Below are positions 47,261 to 59,244 of a DNA stretch of 64,000 bases, piece after piece. Both the position numbers and the translations under genes were made by a program. Origin of the DNA: Psoroptes ovis (Eukaryota; Arthropoda; Arachnida; Sarcoptiformes; Psoroptidae); the NCBI GenBank assembly GCA_002943765.1, contig PQWQ01000008.1, positions 2,170,001 through 2,234,000 on the forward strand, written 5' to 3'. Every line of letters starts with the position of its first letter. Within the stretch, counting starts at the first letter, position 1. Below the pieces are notes generated by a model. It searched no databases. It was not told the origin of the DNA and saw only the letters and a list, made by a program, of their open reading frames with translations.

Positions 47261-47995
47261 ATGAAAATGAATCAAAAACAACGAGGAACTAGTGATGATT
47301 TTTGGTCGCAATCACCACCATCACAGTCATATGATTTTGGACAATTTAATTATTCATCCGATTTTGATAACACAGCAAATGTATCAACATCAGCCGGTCC
47401 ACCTCAATATTTTAATCCAGCAGATCAAATGAATTATAATTCGTATGATCCAAACAGTGCTACTGATCCATTTGCTGATGAACCACCTTTACTTGAAGAA
47501 TTAGGCATTAACTTTGAACATATTGTACAGAAAACATTTGCCGTACTGAATCCATTCAAACGTACTGATCCAGCTATTCTGATGGATGCTGACCTGGCTG
47601 GACCTCTGGTATTCGGACTGGCTTTCGGTAGTTTTTTATTATTAAGCGGAAAAGTGCATTTTAGTTATATTTATGGTTTCGGAGTACTGGGTTGTGTATT
47701 GATATACACACTACTTGTGCTAATGTCACCACCAAACATTTCGCTGACAGCTGTTTGCACTGTTTCCATACTTGGCTATTGTTTATTACCAATGGTTTTT
47801 CTATCGGCATTATCCATATTTTTCGGATTACAAACACTGATTGGAAATATATTGACTGCTGCAGTTGTATTATGGTGTTCGCTATCGGCATCCAAATTAT
47901 TCGTCACAGCATTAACAATGACCAATCAACAAGCATTGATCGCATATCCATGCATTCTTTTTTATGGGGTATTTGCATTGTTAACATTATTCTAA
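47261..47995 (+). CDS. YIPF5: YIPF5/Yip1 family ER-Golgi membrane protein
   Basis: Single exon, 244 residues. Yip1-domain proteins are five-pass membrane proteins of ER exit sites and cis-Golgi that interact with Rab GTPases and YIF1 in vesicle budding. The N-terminal half is Gln/Asn/Pro-rich and cytosolic. The family signature DEPPLLEELGINFEHIVQKT is intact, followed by DLAGPLVFGLAFG and about five hydrophobic segments, including LGYCLLPMVFLS and WCSLSASKLFVTAL, ending YGVFALLTLF. A second ATG two codons in (MKMNQ) could also start. AATAAA overlaps the region just after the stop (48000). Tail-to-tail with the Shroom-like gene, 160 bp between stops. Confidence 0.95.
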   Translation: MKMNQKQRGTSDDFWSQSPPSQSYDFGQFNYSSDFDNTANVSTSAGPPQYFNPADQMNYNSYDPNSATDPFADEPPLLEELGINFEHIVQKTFAVLNPFKRTDPAILMDADLAGPLVFGLAFGSFLLLSGKVHFSYIYGFGVLGCVLIYTLLVLMSPPNISLTAVCTVSILGYCLLPMVFLSALSIFFGLQTLIGNILTAAVVLWCSLSASKLFVTALTMTNQQALIAYPCILFYGVFALLTLF

Positions 47996-47999
47996 AATG

Positions 48000-48005
48000 A
48001 ATAAA
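48000..48005 (+). terminator. Poly(A) signal of YIPF5
   Basis: AATAAA starting 5 nt after the stop codon, which implies a very short 3' UTR if used. Confidence 0.4.
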
Positions 48006-48155
48006 TCTGTGTATATTGAATCATTAAATTTTATTTAAATTATTTTTAAATAATCAGCATCGATTGGCACTGTACATTGATTTAATTACATTGAAAATAT
48101 TTTTTTCCGGCTTTCGACATGTAGATCATCATATCGAAAAGGATTGGCAAAAAAC

Positions 48156-51100
48156 CTAAGATTGTTGTTGATAATAATGTATGAGTGAATCAATAATATT
48201 GATTTGTACATATAAAGATTGTAAATGTTTCAAATATGATTGTATTAATTGTTTAAATTTATCAAAATTTCTATTATTATCATCATCATCATTGGCCATA
48301 TTGTTCATTGTTTCCATAATCCATGTTCTAATAATACAATCATTTTGTTGTTCATGAACAACAAAATGTGATTCGTGATTGATTAGATGATGTTTAGTTT
48401 TGATGATATTATTATCATTGATAATTGTCATAATCAATTGTTCCGTTGTTGACCATTGAGCCATATGATGATGATTATTATCATTGAATAAATGTTTATA
48501 TGATGATAAACGATTGATAAACAATGTACAACGTTGTTCGATGGCTAAACACAATTTATATGCTTCATTCAATTGTCTATTCAGATGGGAAAGTCTTTCG
48601 TTTTTATCATTATTGGTGTTATCTAAGTGATAATAATAACTGTATTTATCATTATTATTATTATTATTATGAATAATACCATTCATACAATTACTATTCA
48701 AATGATTATGATCAACATTTTTAATTTGTTGATGAAGGGAAAATATTAGAGCAATAATTCGTTGTATATCGCTGCATAATAAATCCATTTTATTTTGTAA
48801 CGATTCATCAGTCAATCTCGTTCGAATGAATTGTCCAATTTTTTGTTCGAATAAAAACAAGTTTTTTCGAATACGATTCGATTCCATTTGTAAAAGATTG
48901 AGGCGCGATGTTAAACGATTTTTATGGCCATTCATTTGATGAATACTTTGTAATTCTTCTTTAATTTTGATGTCATCTTCATCATCAAATTCCGTTACCA
49001 TTTGCTGCTGCTGGTCATCTGTATCATCATTTTTGATATTAAATACTACAATCAACATTGGAATCAATTGACTTAGATCTATGGTTGGCCAAAATAATTT
49101 CAAATCCAAACCAAATCTTTTGAACAATAAATATAGTGATGATAATAATGATTGATGATTACTGGTTTCATTTTGCTCACTAATTGTTTCAATTTGGCCA
49201 TCAATTGTTTGCGTTGATGATGATTGTGGTAATGATGGCGATGGAGGAGGGGGAAAATCATTATTGATTGATGATTGATTAATTATTTGATGATGGCTAT
49301 TGATCAATGTCGGAGGATCATCAACCATTTTTGTGTCCTTAAGAATTATTAATTTATTTATGCAAGATTAATTAATGCAATCAAAATAATCAATTAATTT
49401 ACCTTAAATTTATCTTGATCATTGACTATTTGGCCATTGTTTTGTTGTTGAATATTAACAACACCTGCTGTCGATGAAACTTCATTAATAATCGAACGAT
49501 TTCTTTTTTCTTTGATTCGAAGATAAAATTCATAAACGGCACGTTTTTGTATTTCTTTCAATGATTGAGATCCAGAATTATTGTTGATTGCATCTTGATG
49601 AATGATTATTGGTTTATGACTATTATTATTTTTATCATTTTTTATCATTGACAAGGATTGATGTTTGTTGTTTGATAAGCTCAATTCGACATTAGCATCA
49701 TGCTCATGTTCTTCTTGTTGCTGCATTTGTTTTTTACGTCTCATTTTCGGATAAAGATTATATGACCAATGATCATTCGAATGATTATTTATGATTATTG
49801 GTGATTGTTCTAAAGTATTGGCCATCATTTTCCCAACATAATTTTCCGGTAAACTTGAATGACGTATGGGAGGTGTTGGTGGTGGTGAATCCTGTTCTAT
49901 ACGTTCGATCATTGCATCGATTGGTAGAATTTCTGGTGAATCGATTGTTGCTGAAGATGAAGATGGTGAACAGTGTTTGCGGTCATTTATCGAATCAAAG
50001 CTAAATCGAAGAAAGTAATAACAGTGTTATAACAATACGAACAATTGATGTAATAACAAACCTTTCATGACTTAGATTAGAATCGATTGAATCGGATTTT
50101 GAATGATTTTGTGCCATTTGATTGGCCATTTTTTGACGATTGGATGACATATCAACATTTGATCGATTCAATACACCATAACCAGTGCTACTAATCATAT
50201 TTATCATAGATGAATGATGATTGGACGATGTAGTAGTTGATGTTCGAGATACACTGACCAACGTGGATGATGATGATTCATAGCCTGAATCTTTAGTCAA
50301 TTTACGTGTTGGATCAGCGAATATATTATGATTGGTATGTCTATGATAATAATGATTTGATGTTTGACTTTTGACATTTTCATAAATAATATTGCCATTT
50401 TTGTTATTCTTAGATTTAAAATGTTTGGTTGTCGATGCAGTCGATTTGATTAAAATATCATCTGAAGATCTATGACAAGCAGGTTCAATAGCTGTGGCAG
50501 CAGTAGATGATGCTGCTGCTGAGTAATATGATGAATGTCGATATGATTTAGCGCTGCCAACATTTTGCGATTGCGCTTGCTTTTGTTGAGCATCATCACC
50601 ATTATTATTTTTGCCACCAAACAATAAAACTGATACACTTGAACGACGTTTATTTTTCCAATTTGATGATTCAGTAGGAGTATGATGATGATGATGATGA
50701 TGATGCTGTTGTTGATGAGTACTTGCGTTTGTTGTCGACGGCTCATTACATTCAGCGATTGTTTCGTAAAGTGATGAGGATGATGCTGGCAATTCCTTAT
50801 TATTGGAGTATTTACTGTTTGTCACTAATGATGTGGATGATGCAATTGCTTGTTTTGTTAATAATTGCCTTCGTGGTTTACTTGGATTATCTAAATGATT
50901 ATATTTTTACATAAAAAGAAAGACAAATTTGAAATTGAATGAGATTGAAATGAATCTAATGGGAATCAGTGCAAATCTATTTGAAATGCAAATAGCAAAT
51001 GGAAAGCATTGAAAAAAAGGCAAACATACTCAGATTAATGGCAGTGAAACCGTAAATGGCATCTTCTTCATCAACATTTATGACCATTGTCGATGACATA

Positions 51101-51740
51101 AATGATGTTGTAACATCATCACCACAACCATTTTGGTGACCATCATTATTATTAATAGTATTAGCATGATGTAAAGTAATGATATCATTATGATTGATCG
51201 TAGGTGTATTGTGGATCGATATGGCCATTGTGTTATTATTATCTGCACTACTATGGTCATCATTATTATTATGATGATGATCATTATCAGCAATATCATC
51301 ATCATTGATGACATTATTCTTGATTTGAAGCTGTTGTGATGTTGATGTCAATTTATTGAACAAACTAAAACTTGATGATGGCGACGGCCTACATTTGACA
51401 ATTATTTATATGAAATGAATGACATAAAATGAATTAAAATTGATTTGTTTAGATGACCCATTCTCATATCAAATCTATCAAATATAATTCAATTGATAGC
51501 TTACCTTGATTTATCTTTTTTTCGATGTTGTATCAATGAACGACGAAAATTTGTTACACGTTCAAACAGGCTGGATAAACTTGTTGATGATATAGAATTG
51601 GATGACTGCGGCGTGGTCGTCGTAGATGATGTGTTGACCCTCAAACGATCCTCATTATTAAATGACGTATGTTTGTTGGTGGTTGTATCATTGCAATCAT
51701 CAATTAATGATAATGAAACATCAATCATTGTAGTGGCCAT
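48156..51740 (-). CDS. Shrm: Shroom-like actin/Rho-kinase scaffold with SD2 domain
   Basis: Five minus-strand exons, 51505-51740, 51030-51388, 50062-50890, 49403-50000 and 48156-49337, join in frame to 1067 residues. Shroom proteins recruit Rho kinase to apical actin and drive apical constriction. The C-terminal ~270 residues match the SD2 coiled-coil pattern: NRLTSRLNLLQMESNRIRKN, KMDLLCSDIQRIIALIFSLH, EAYKLCLAIEQRCTLFINRL and FDKFKQLIQSYLKHLQ, similar in order and spacing to vertebrate SD2. Upstream, SPPPTPPIRHSSLPENYV and SLKEIQKRAVYEFYLRIKEK also look Shroom-like. The rest is very rich in Asn, His and Ser with poly-His and poly-Asn runs. No PDZ domain is seen; upstream exons could be missed. 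The five phases are mutually consistent, which supports the model. Confidence 0.75.
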
Positions 51741-54700
51741 TATTGGTCTAATTCATTCATTTGTTGATTTGCTAAATGGTAAACGCGCGTATTATTCAAA
51801 AATTGCGGAAATAAAATTTTCGAGAAGAAAAAAAGGAACATCAAGATTAATAAATGGCTAAATAATAAATAAATTTGTATTTGAAACAATGTAAATGGCA
51901 ATATTAATAATCATAATAATAATAATAATAATTAGTAAAACTATGAATTTATGCAATCCAAACGAATAATTAATGTTTGCTATTTAGCCATTTGATAATG
52001 GCAATTGTAATGATAATAATAATAAATTAAGCTATTCACCATTTTGAATTGATCAGTTTATTTATATTTGATTTAATTTGATTGGTATGATGAATAATGC
52101 ATTATTGCATTGTTCTTAAGTCAACTAAACTAATAAATGAGTGCAAACATTTATTTTTATGATTATGATCATATGTCAATTATCATTCAAACAAATGAAT
52201 ATATACCATCTTCGAATGTAAAATTCGCAAGTGAAAAACAATAAATTTTATATTAAAAAAAATATTAGGTTGTCCGAAAAGTTCTTGCCGATTTTCCAAT
52301 GATTTTCTACGATATGACCGGCAAAAACTTTACGGACAATTTAATATAAATTCAGAGAATTTTTCAAATAAAAAATATTTTTTCTCAAAGTTTATTTCGA
52401 CATGTTGAATCGATTATTCCAAAAAAGCTATTAATCAACGATGATTTTGGCCAAGAAAACTGGCAATCGCCAAAATGGATTGTTTATTTGTTGCTTGCTC
52501 GACAATCATCATACACTTGAAATTATCCAAAATGGAATATGACCATAGATCAATTGGAATTATTTGTTTGTCATGAATAGTTTATCGAAGAAACTATAGT
52601 CTTTCGAAATTATAGTCTATGTGAGTATTGGATGTATAAATGATTGATATATATGCGTGTGTACATTTCATACTGAACCCTGAATAATATCTCTCTCTCA
52701 GATCAAAACATATGAATGGATTAAATTAAATATAAAAAACAGGAAAGAATGTTGTTTTTGTTGTAATTTATCAGAGAAAATATTCAACTCTGGTTATCAA
52801 AAATAATAATAAACTCAATCACAAAATCATACAGGTCATAAATAAATATGTGTTGAATCTTCAAAGGTATCTTTAACCACTTCTTTTCAACAAAAGGTTT
52901 CGAAAAATTACCGGCTTTAGAATACATTTATTATGAGAAATACCATACATTTCAAACAGAACAGCAATTGAATTCATCGATTCAATGATATGATCATAAA
53001 GAGAGAAACAGTCATTCGTTGTTATTCACTAAAATATACCCTTCAAATCAAAGGATTGACAATCATCAAAAAAAATATGGCATCACGGTTTACTTTACGG
53101 AAATTCCATTTAACCCTTTTTCCGAACGAAATTCGTGAAAAAATCAAAAATCACGAAAAACACCCGAAAAAATAAGATTCTCAATTGTCAATGTGATAAG
53201 ATTGGAAGGAACAAGAAGAAAATGATTTCATTTTTTATTCATATTTATTCAATGACCTTTTTTTGCTGGCTGCAACAACAAATATTTTTGTTGTTTTGGT
53301 GCATCATCAAATGAAAATAACTGAAAACAAAACAAAACACCGGAAGAATATGAAGAAGACAGCAAGCAGTACAAAGTAACAATTGAAAAAAGATTAGTCG
53401 AATTATGAATGCACACACACACAAATAACAGCAGAAAAAATGTGCATTTTTCGCTTTCAAAATTAATCGCTGTTGTTTAATTCATGTTGGATCGATAACA
53501 CAAACACTGATGGATGCATACATCATCAACAATGCTTAAAACAATGGCTAATGAGCCTAATTGATGTTTGTTTGTGAATATTTTGTTAATGTTTTTTTTC
53601 AACAATCAAATAAGATATAATAATTGCCATTGTCCGTGGTTCAATTAATGGATTATGCCTTCTTAAATTTGTTTGTGTTGAAGGGAAAAATATAATCGAA
53701 TGAATGTAAAAGTAATGATTATCATCAACAATGATGACCGGTTGATTGATTAGTGAAGAATGACCAGTAAATGATAACGATTTTTTTTTTTTGTAATGAA
53801 TTATTATAAATAGATTAATCGATCAATGAATGATAATTGTCGCCTAATACTAATTTTGAATTCAAATAAACAGAACAAAAGAACAATCTGGATCAATTCA
53901 AATAATTTCTATTTATACTTTATATTGAATTGAATCAATCAATAGATAGATCGATTAGTTTATTATTTAAAAGTAGAAAAAATAAATTAAATTACGATTT
54001 GTTACTTGAATAAAAAAATAACTTTCAATTGTTGTAGTTTTGTTTATCATTGAATGTGCATGTTGTTCATATGCAAATAATGGTCATCGACCAGAAAAAA
54101 AATAGGCCTACATAATTTAAATTTAAATTTATCAGGATGAAATTTACGAATATATTTAAATTGAAATTTTTCAAACAATCAAATTATATCTACTCAAATA
54201 GTAAATGGTAATTGTTTATGATGAATTGTTGCAGTGATTCACAATCAACAAGAGAAAATGGACTATCGAAATTTCTTTGGTCAAAATTTGAGCAAGAATT
54301 GTGAGCCAAGAAAATTCAATATGAATAACTTACTTACTTAAAAAATGAACAGAAAGTTTGATGTTTTGAACATTGGCAATCGATGATTCGATGATCAGAG
54401 AATACAATCACTTGTCAATATCAGATATGATGATCATGGGTTTGAGATGGGTTTTTTTCGATCTAAAATTGTCATCAAACACACAAACATACACACATTT
54501 GAATGTATTTCAAATATGGTCAATATTTCAATTGATTGAATGAAAAATGATTGATTTTGATTATATTTTATCGATGTCAAATGATCGGAATCATTCAAAT
54601 ATCACAAATCAAAATGTGCACACAAATGTTGTTGTTGGTCAGCAGCACACATGTTACCAAATAAAAATGTTTGGGTCATTTAAATCAGTCAGAATTTTCG

Positions 54701-57700
54701 TAATTTTTTTTGTTTGTTTGCTTGTTCGGTTCGGTCAATACACAACCGAACCAAACAACACGAACATGAAACAGGGCCAATGACGACGATGAATCCGAGT
54801 AACACAAAGATAAGCTAATTCATTTAAAGTAAAAATTATTTCTTACTGAATTTATTTGTAAGAAACACAGGTTTCTTCACACACAAGCAGAAGCCACTTT
54901 TTTCTCTCCTTTTTCTTGCTTGGTGAGCCACATAACAGTCGTCATAATTTTGAATGATTGGGCTTGAAAGCTGCTGCATTCTCTCAATGAAATGTTCAAA
55001 ATGCCCGTGTAAGATTCGGCCAAGGTAAAATAGAAGCAGTGAAACTAAGACGAGAATATTTGGTGAAATGATTGATCAAATTAAAAGTTGTTTGATGGCC
55101 GTCCTTACATACACACCGATTGAACACATACACTTTGGACTTTATTTTTTCCACTTTGAAATGTTAAGAAAATAGTCTTAAAGAGAGTAAAAATTTGATT
55201 AGAAATTATTGAAAAGAGATACTGGCACACAATATGGACACCTAGCAGCAGCATAGTTTTTGATTGAATATTTATCAAACAGCAATTAAGAATTGAAAAT
55301 CAAAATTCAAAATTGAAGCGAGGCCGAGACGCTATTTGCTGAATTGAGATCAAGGACCAAGATTCTTGATTTAGTTTGTGATGTTCTATGTACACTAGTC
55401 ACATGAACATTTTCTGTTGTTTATCTTTGGAATAATTCGAATATTCATTATTTTCAATTGGACAGATTTGTTATGGCCAAATGGACTTTCGACTTATGAA
55501 TATAGAATGAAATAAACATTCTCAAAACATCTATAATTCAGCACTGACCTCTTGAAGTTGATGTTGAAGCTTTGAGTTTCTTCAGAAGAAACTTGTTTTT
55601 TTCGAAAGCAATGATTAAACATGTTTTCTATTTCTACGAAAGAACTTTTACGATCAATTTGAATGTTTTGGAAGCCTCCATAAGAAACAAATGTGTTCTT
55701 GTTTTGACCATCACAATTCAAAGGTTGATGGTTCATGGTTCACTGGATTTGTTAGGAAATAAACAATAATCATTCAGAGGTTAATGTTTATTATTATTTC
55801 ATATATCTTTGTTTCTAAATGAATCTTTTTACATTTTAAAATTCACTTTTCAATTCTCAGATTATGTAAAAAAAGGTCAAAGATCGAATAAACTTTTTGT
55901 TTGGTTGGTTATCATGATCATTATTATTAATACTGGATGTGATCTGATCATCATCAAATCTTGATCAAAACTAAACCAAATTCTTATAATTAAAAGTTGA
56001 GATTTAAGAAAAATGAATGGAATTGTTCATTCTAGTCACGAATTGCCGAATACACCCTTATGGCCACCATATTGATATGTTAACATTTTGTTTAATCCAT
56101 TCATTCAAAGAAAAATGTGACTAAATGTGATGAATAATGATTGAATTGTTGAATAAATGTGTTCATTTAATTATTCAACAAAATGAAATAATTCAAATAT
56201 TTTTTTTTTGTTCATTTCACACAAACATTTATCACGTTTGAACGTTCGGATTTTGTTTTTCTCATTGACAAAATATTTTCACATAAACAAATCATGTCTT
56301 TTTTTAATGACAACACCGAATATGACAAAGAAATGATCATTTTCTTTGTCATATTTTTGACCATTTCGCTGAAATGAAAGGGGTTTTCATTAATATTCTG
56401 CATTCGATTCGAAGGGCATTTTTCTTTTTTATCTGATTCACATTCAACTACATTTTTATGGTCGGTTTTCTTCTGTTTGCTGATTTGAAAACACCTGAGA
56501 ACTTGTTTTTTTCTCCATTTTTTTGACATTCTTTTGTTTTCCACTTTTAAACTTTGACCATAAGAAAGGAATGCTAGAAAATTGCTTTAACCCTCTTAGA
56601 CCACTTAACTATTAGGATTATTCTCAAAATGAAATTTAATTCGAATGAATGTTGAAACACATGTTGCTATGTGTCCATAGAAATTGGCCCATGCTGAAAT
56701 TTTATGGCATTTCTTTCAATCTCCAAACATTTTTTTTTCTTTGGCCATTTTCTCTAATTGAAATTCGACCTTTGACCATTGCGCCATTGAATGAATGAGC
56801 ACAGAGAATGTGAAAGTTTTTCTCATACAAACACTTTTGGATGACAAAAACAAGGTCAAAGCTTGTGTTTGTACATATGTGTGTGTGTGTGGCAAATCCT
56901 TAAAAAATTATGTTGTGAAATTGAATCTTGATTATTATTATTATTCATGAAATAATAATCAAAAAATTTTGATCTATGACCTTTTATGGCCGGAAATGAT
57001 TTGAAAATTTCAATTGTTTTTTCAATTCGAATGATTACAAATCAAATAACATATCTATGATCATTCACTATGATCTGAACTGTGAATCAATGAATGATTA
57101 TGTTTAATAATAATAAAAATAATTATGTTCTCTTCACTTACACATATTTACTATAATCGATCGAAGAAGGCTCAACACCTGAACTTGACCCAGACACAGG
57201 TTTCTATCATTTTCGATTGGATTTGGCCAGCAAAAAGCAACAAGAAAAATCAATCTGAGAATGAAAAATTCATTTCGATTGCTTGCTTTGAAATAATGCT
57301 TAGTGTGTGTGTACCATTTGCCCGATTGTGTCAAAAATGTTTTTTTTTCATTTGTTGCCAGTTTGATTAATTGCTGGCTAACACACACACGCTCACATAT
57401 ATATTAAACGGTTATATTACAAAATAATCACAGATAAATATTTATTCATTCAAATTTTTTCTTTTTTCAAACGATTTTATAGTGAACACATATACACCCA
57501 TTTGAATTGATTATAAATGGGTAAGGTTTAAGACAAAATATCTGCTTTTGATGATGTGAATATATCAATTAATAAGATTTCTAAAAAAAACTCAAATAGG
57601 TTAATTGAATGTTATGTTCATCATTTTTGGGTACCCTTATATTTGCTTGTTAGAGACCTTTTTGAAAACTTTTCAATAAACACATAACCCTTATGGCTCG

Positions 57701-59244
57701 GGATAAAACAATTGAATTCATTGGAAAGCAAAAAAAACTCATTTATCATTCGATTTGATAATCTATAAATATTCAATTGTTAAATGGTTTCGTAGCGCAG
57801 TAATTCTTCACCAGCAAAAAATGTTTATCCACCAACTGAGCTTTCTGACAACACAACATAATCAATAAATGCTAAAATAATAATTGTTTGCAGTCATTTA
57901 ATATGGTTTGACGCTTTTCTGTGCGCAACATGTTATCAACTAAAGAAATAATGTAAGCACAAATTAAGCAAATAGGTTAAACCAAATAATAATTAAAAAA
58001 AGAAAAGTCACTTTTTATCATATTTTTTGAACCGATGGTTTCTTGGTTTGATTGTTTTCTTTCATCAAATCGATTGGATTGTCATTTTCATTTCGAATGA
58101 AAAAATAATCCAGTTTCTTTCAACACACAACAAACAACAAAAATGATTGATGATTCTAAATAAGCAAAACCAAAATCAAATGGCAACAATTGATTACATA
58201 CCTTTAAGTGTATACGATAACCTTATGATGATGAGAAATTGACCTTTGATCAAAAAGATCATAAAGTTTGTTGATTTGTTGAGTAAAGTTTATCAAAATT
58301 ATACATCGAATCAATCATTTATGATTCAATCGATAAATAATAATTAATTTCTGCGATGACATGGTCGATTGTCACTGTATGTTTAAAATTAATTGATCAT
58401 ATAGAAAAGTGATTATCAACAATGACACGGTTATTAAACCATTAATAGGTTCAATTACATTTGGAAGTGATGAATAAATGATTGCATTGATCATTGAATG
58501 AAAAAATCAATTAATTTTGGTTGAAAAAAAATTCATTTAAGTGAATCGATCGATTGATTGATTGATTAAAAATGGTTCATTTATCAAATCAAATCATTTT
58601 GATTGATTTGAATGATAAAATCAAATTTGTCAAATGGCACAAAACACGAAACCGTGAAATCATTGAACCGATTCGATTTGATGGATTGGAATAAAGTTAT
58701 GATGAAATTGTCGAATAGAACAATCAAGAGCAGATAAAATGATGGGAAAAAATTATTTTTGAAGCTTAAAATTGAACTCAGAAGAAGAATGACACAATCA
58801 TCTTCTTTTTTTGGTGGTCCATACACATATTTTTAATAATAATCGTCTTTTTTTCTCATACGAAAATTGTAATTAATCTAATTGGTCTTTGTTTGTTTTT
58901 ATTTCTAATTCGAAGAAAACAAATTCGAATTCGAACAAAAAAAATGAGCGGCAAAATGTTCGAATTTTCCGATTTGTTTTATTTTCATCAACCAGATGGA
59001 AGCACTTTTGACGGACTTTTAAATTGTTATTTTGATTTAAAAGGAAAAAATTGTAAACAAAAAAAAAAAAAAAAGAAAAAAAAATGCAAACACCGCTCAA
59101 TCAATTCTAAAAACAAAAAATAACATGATTTTAATTGATTATAAATCAATGAAATTCTATTCACTTCACTGTATCAATTTATGGATTAATTAATCACTTA
59201 TCCGTATTGTATAATTACGATTGGACATAATCCAAAGTGTTCGT
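51741..59244. other. 7.5-kb gene-free region between Shroom and WDR20
   Basis: The two flanking genes point away from each other, so this stretch holds both upstream regions. I see one MITE (52265-52344), an ATA/ATT microsatellite near 51920, a TG run near 56880, poly-A and poly-T runs (53791, 56199, 59060) and many scattered ORFs of 60-110 codons. None of the ORFs has family features or supported splice partners. No tRNA was recognised. Undetected leader exons or an upstream PDZ exon of Shroom are possible. Confidence 0.5.
52265..52344. mobile_element. Mariner-type MITE copy 5
   Basis: 80-bp copy: TTAGGTTGTCCGAAAAGTTC left, CTTTACGGACAATTTAA right, TA at 52263-52264 and 52345-52346. Nearly the same as copy 4 over most of its length. 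Confidence 0.85.

Noticed and set aside
54547..54783. 78-codon ORF with a hydrophobic stretch in the gene-free gap
   Set aside because: An isolated ORF with no splice partners, no leader and no family resemblance; expected by chance in 7.5 kb of AT-rich DNA.
56212..56544. 110-codon minus-strand ORF
   Set aside because: Lys/Met/Ser-rich composition typical of A-rich DNA read in frame; nothing recognisable.
58893..59123. 76-codon ORF ending in poly-Lys
   Set aside because: The Lys run comes from a poly-A tract at 59060; no domain.
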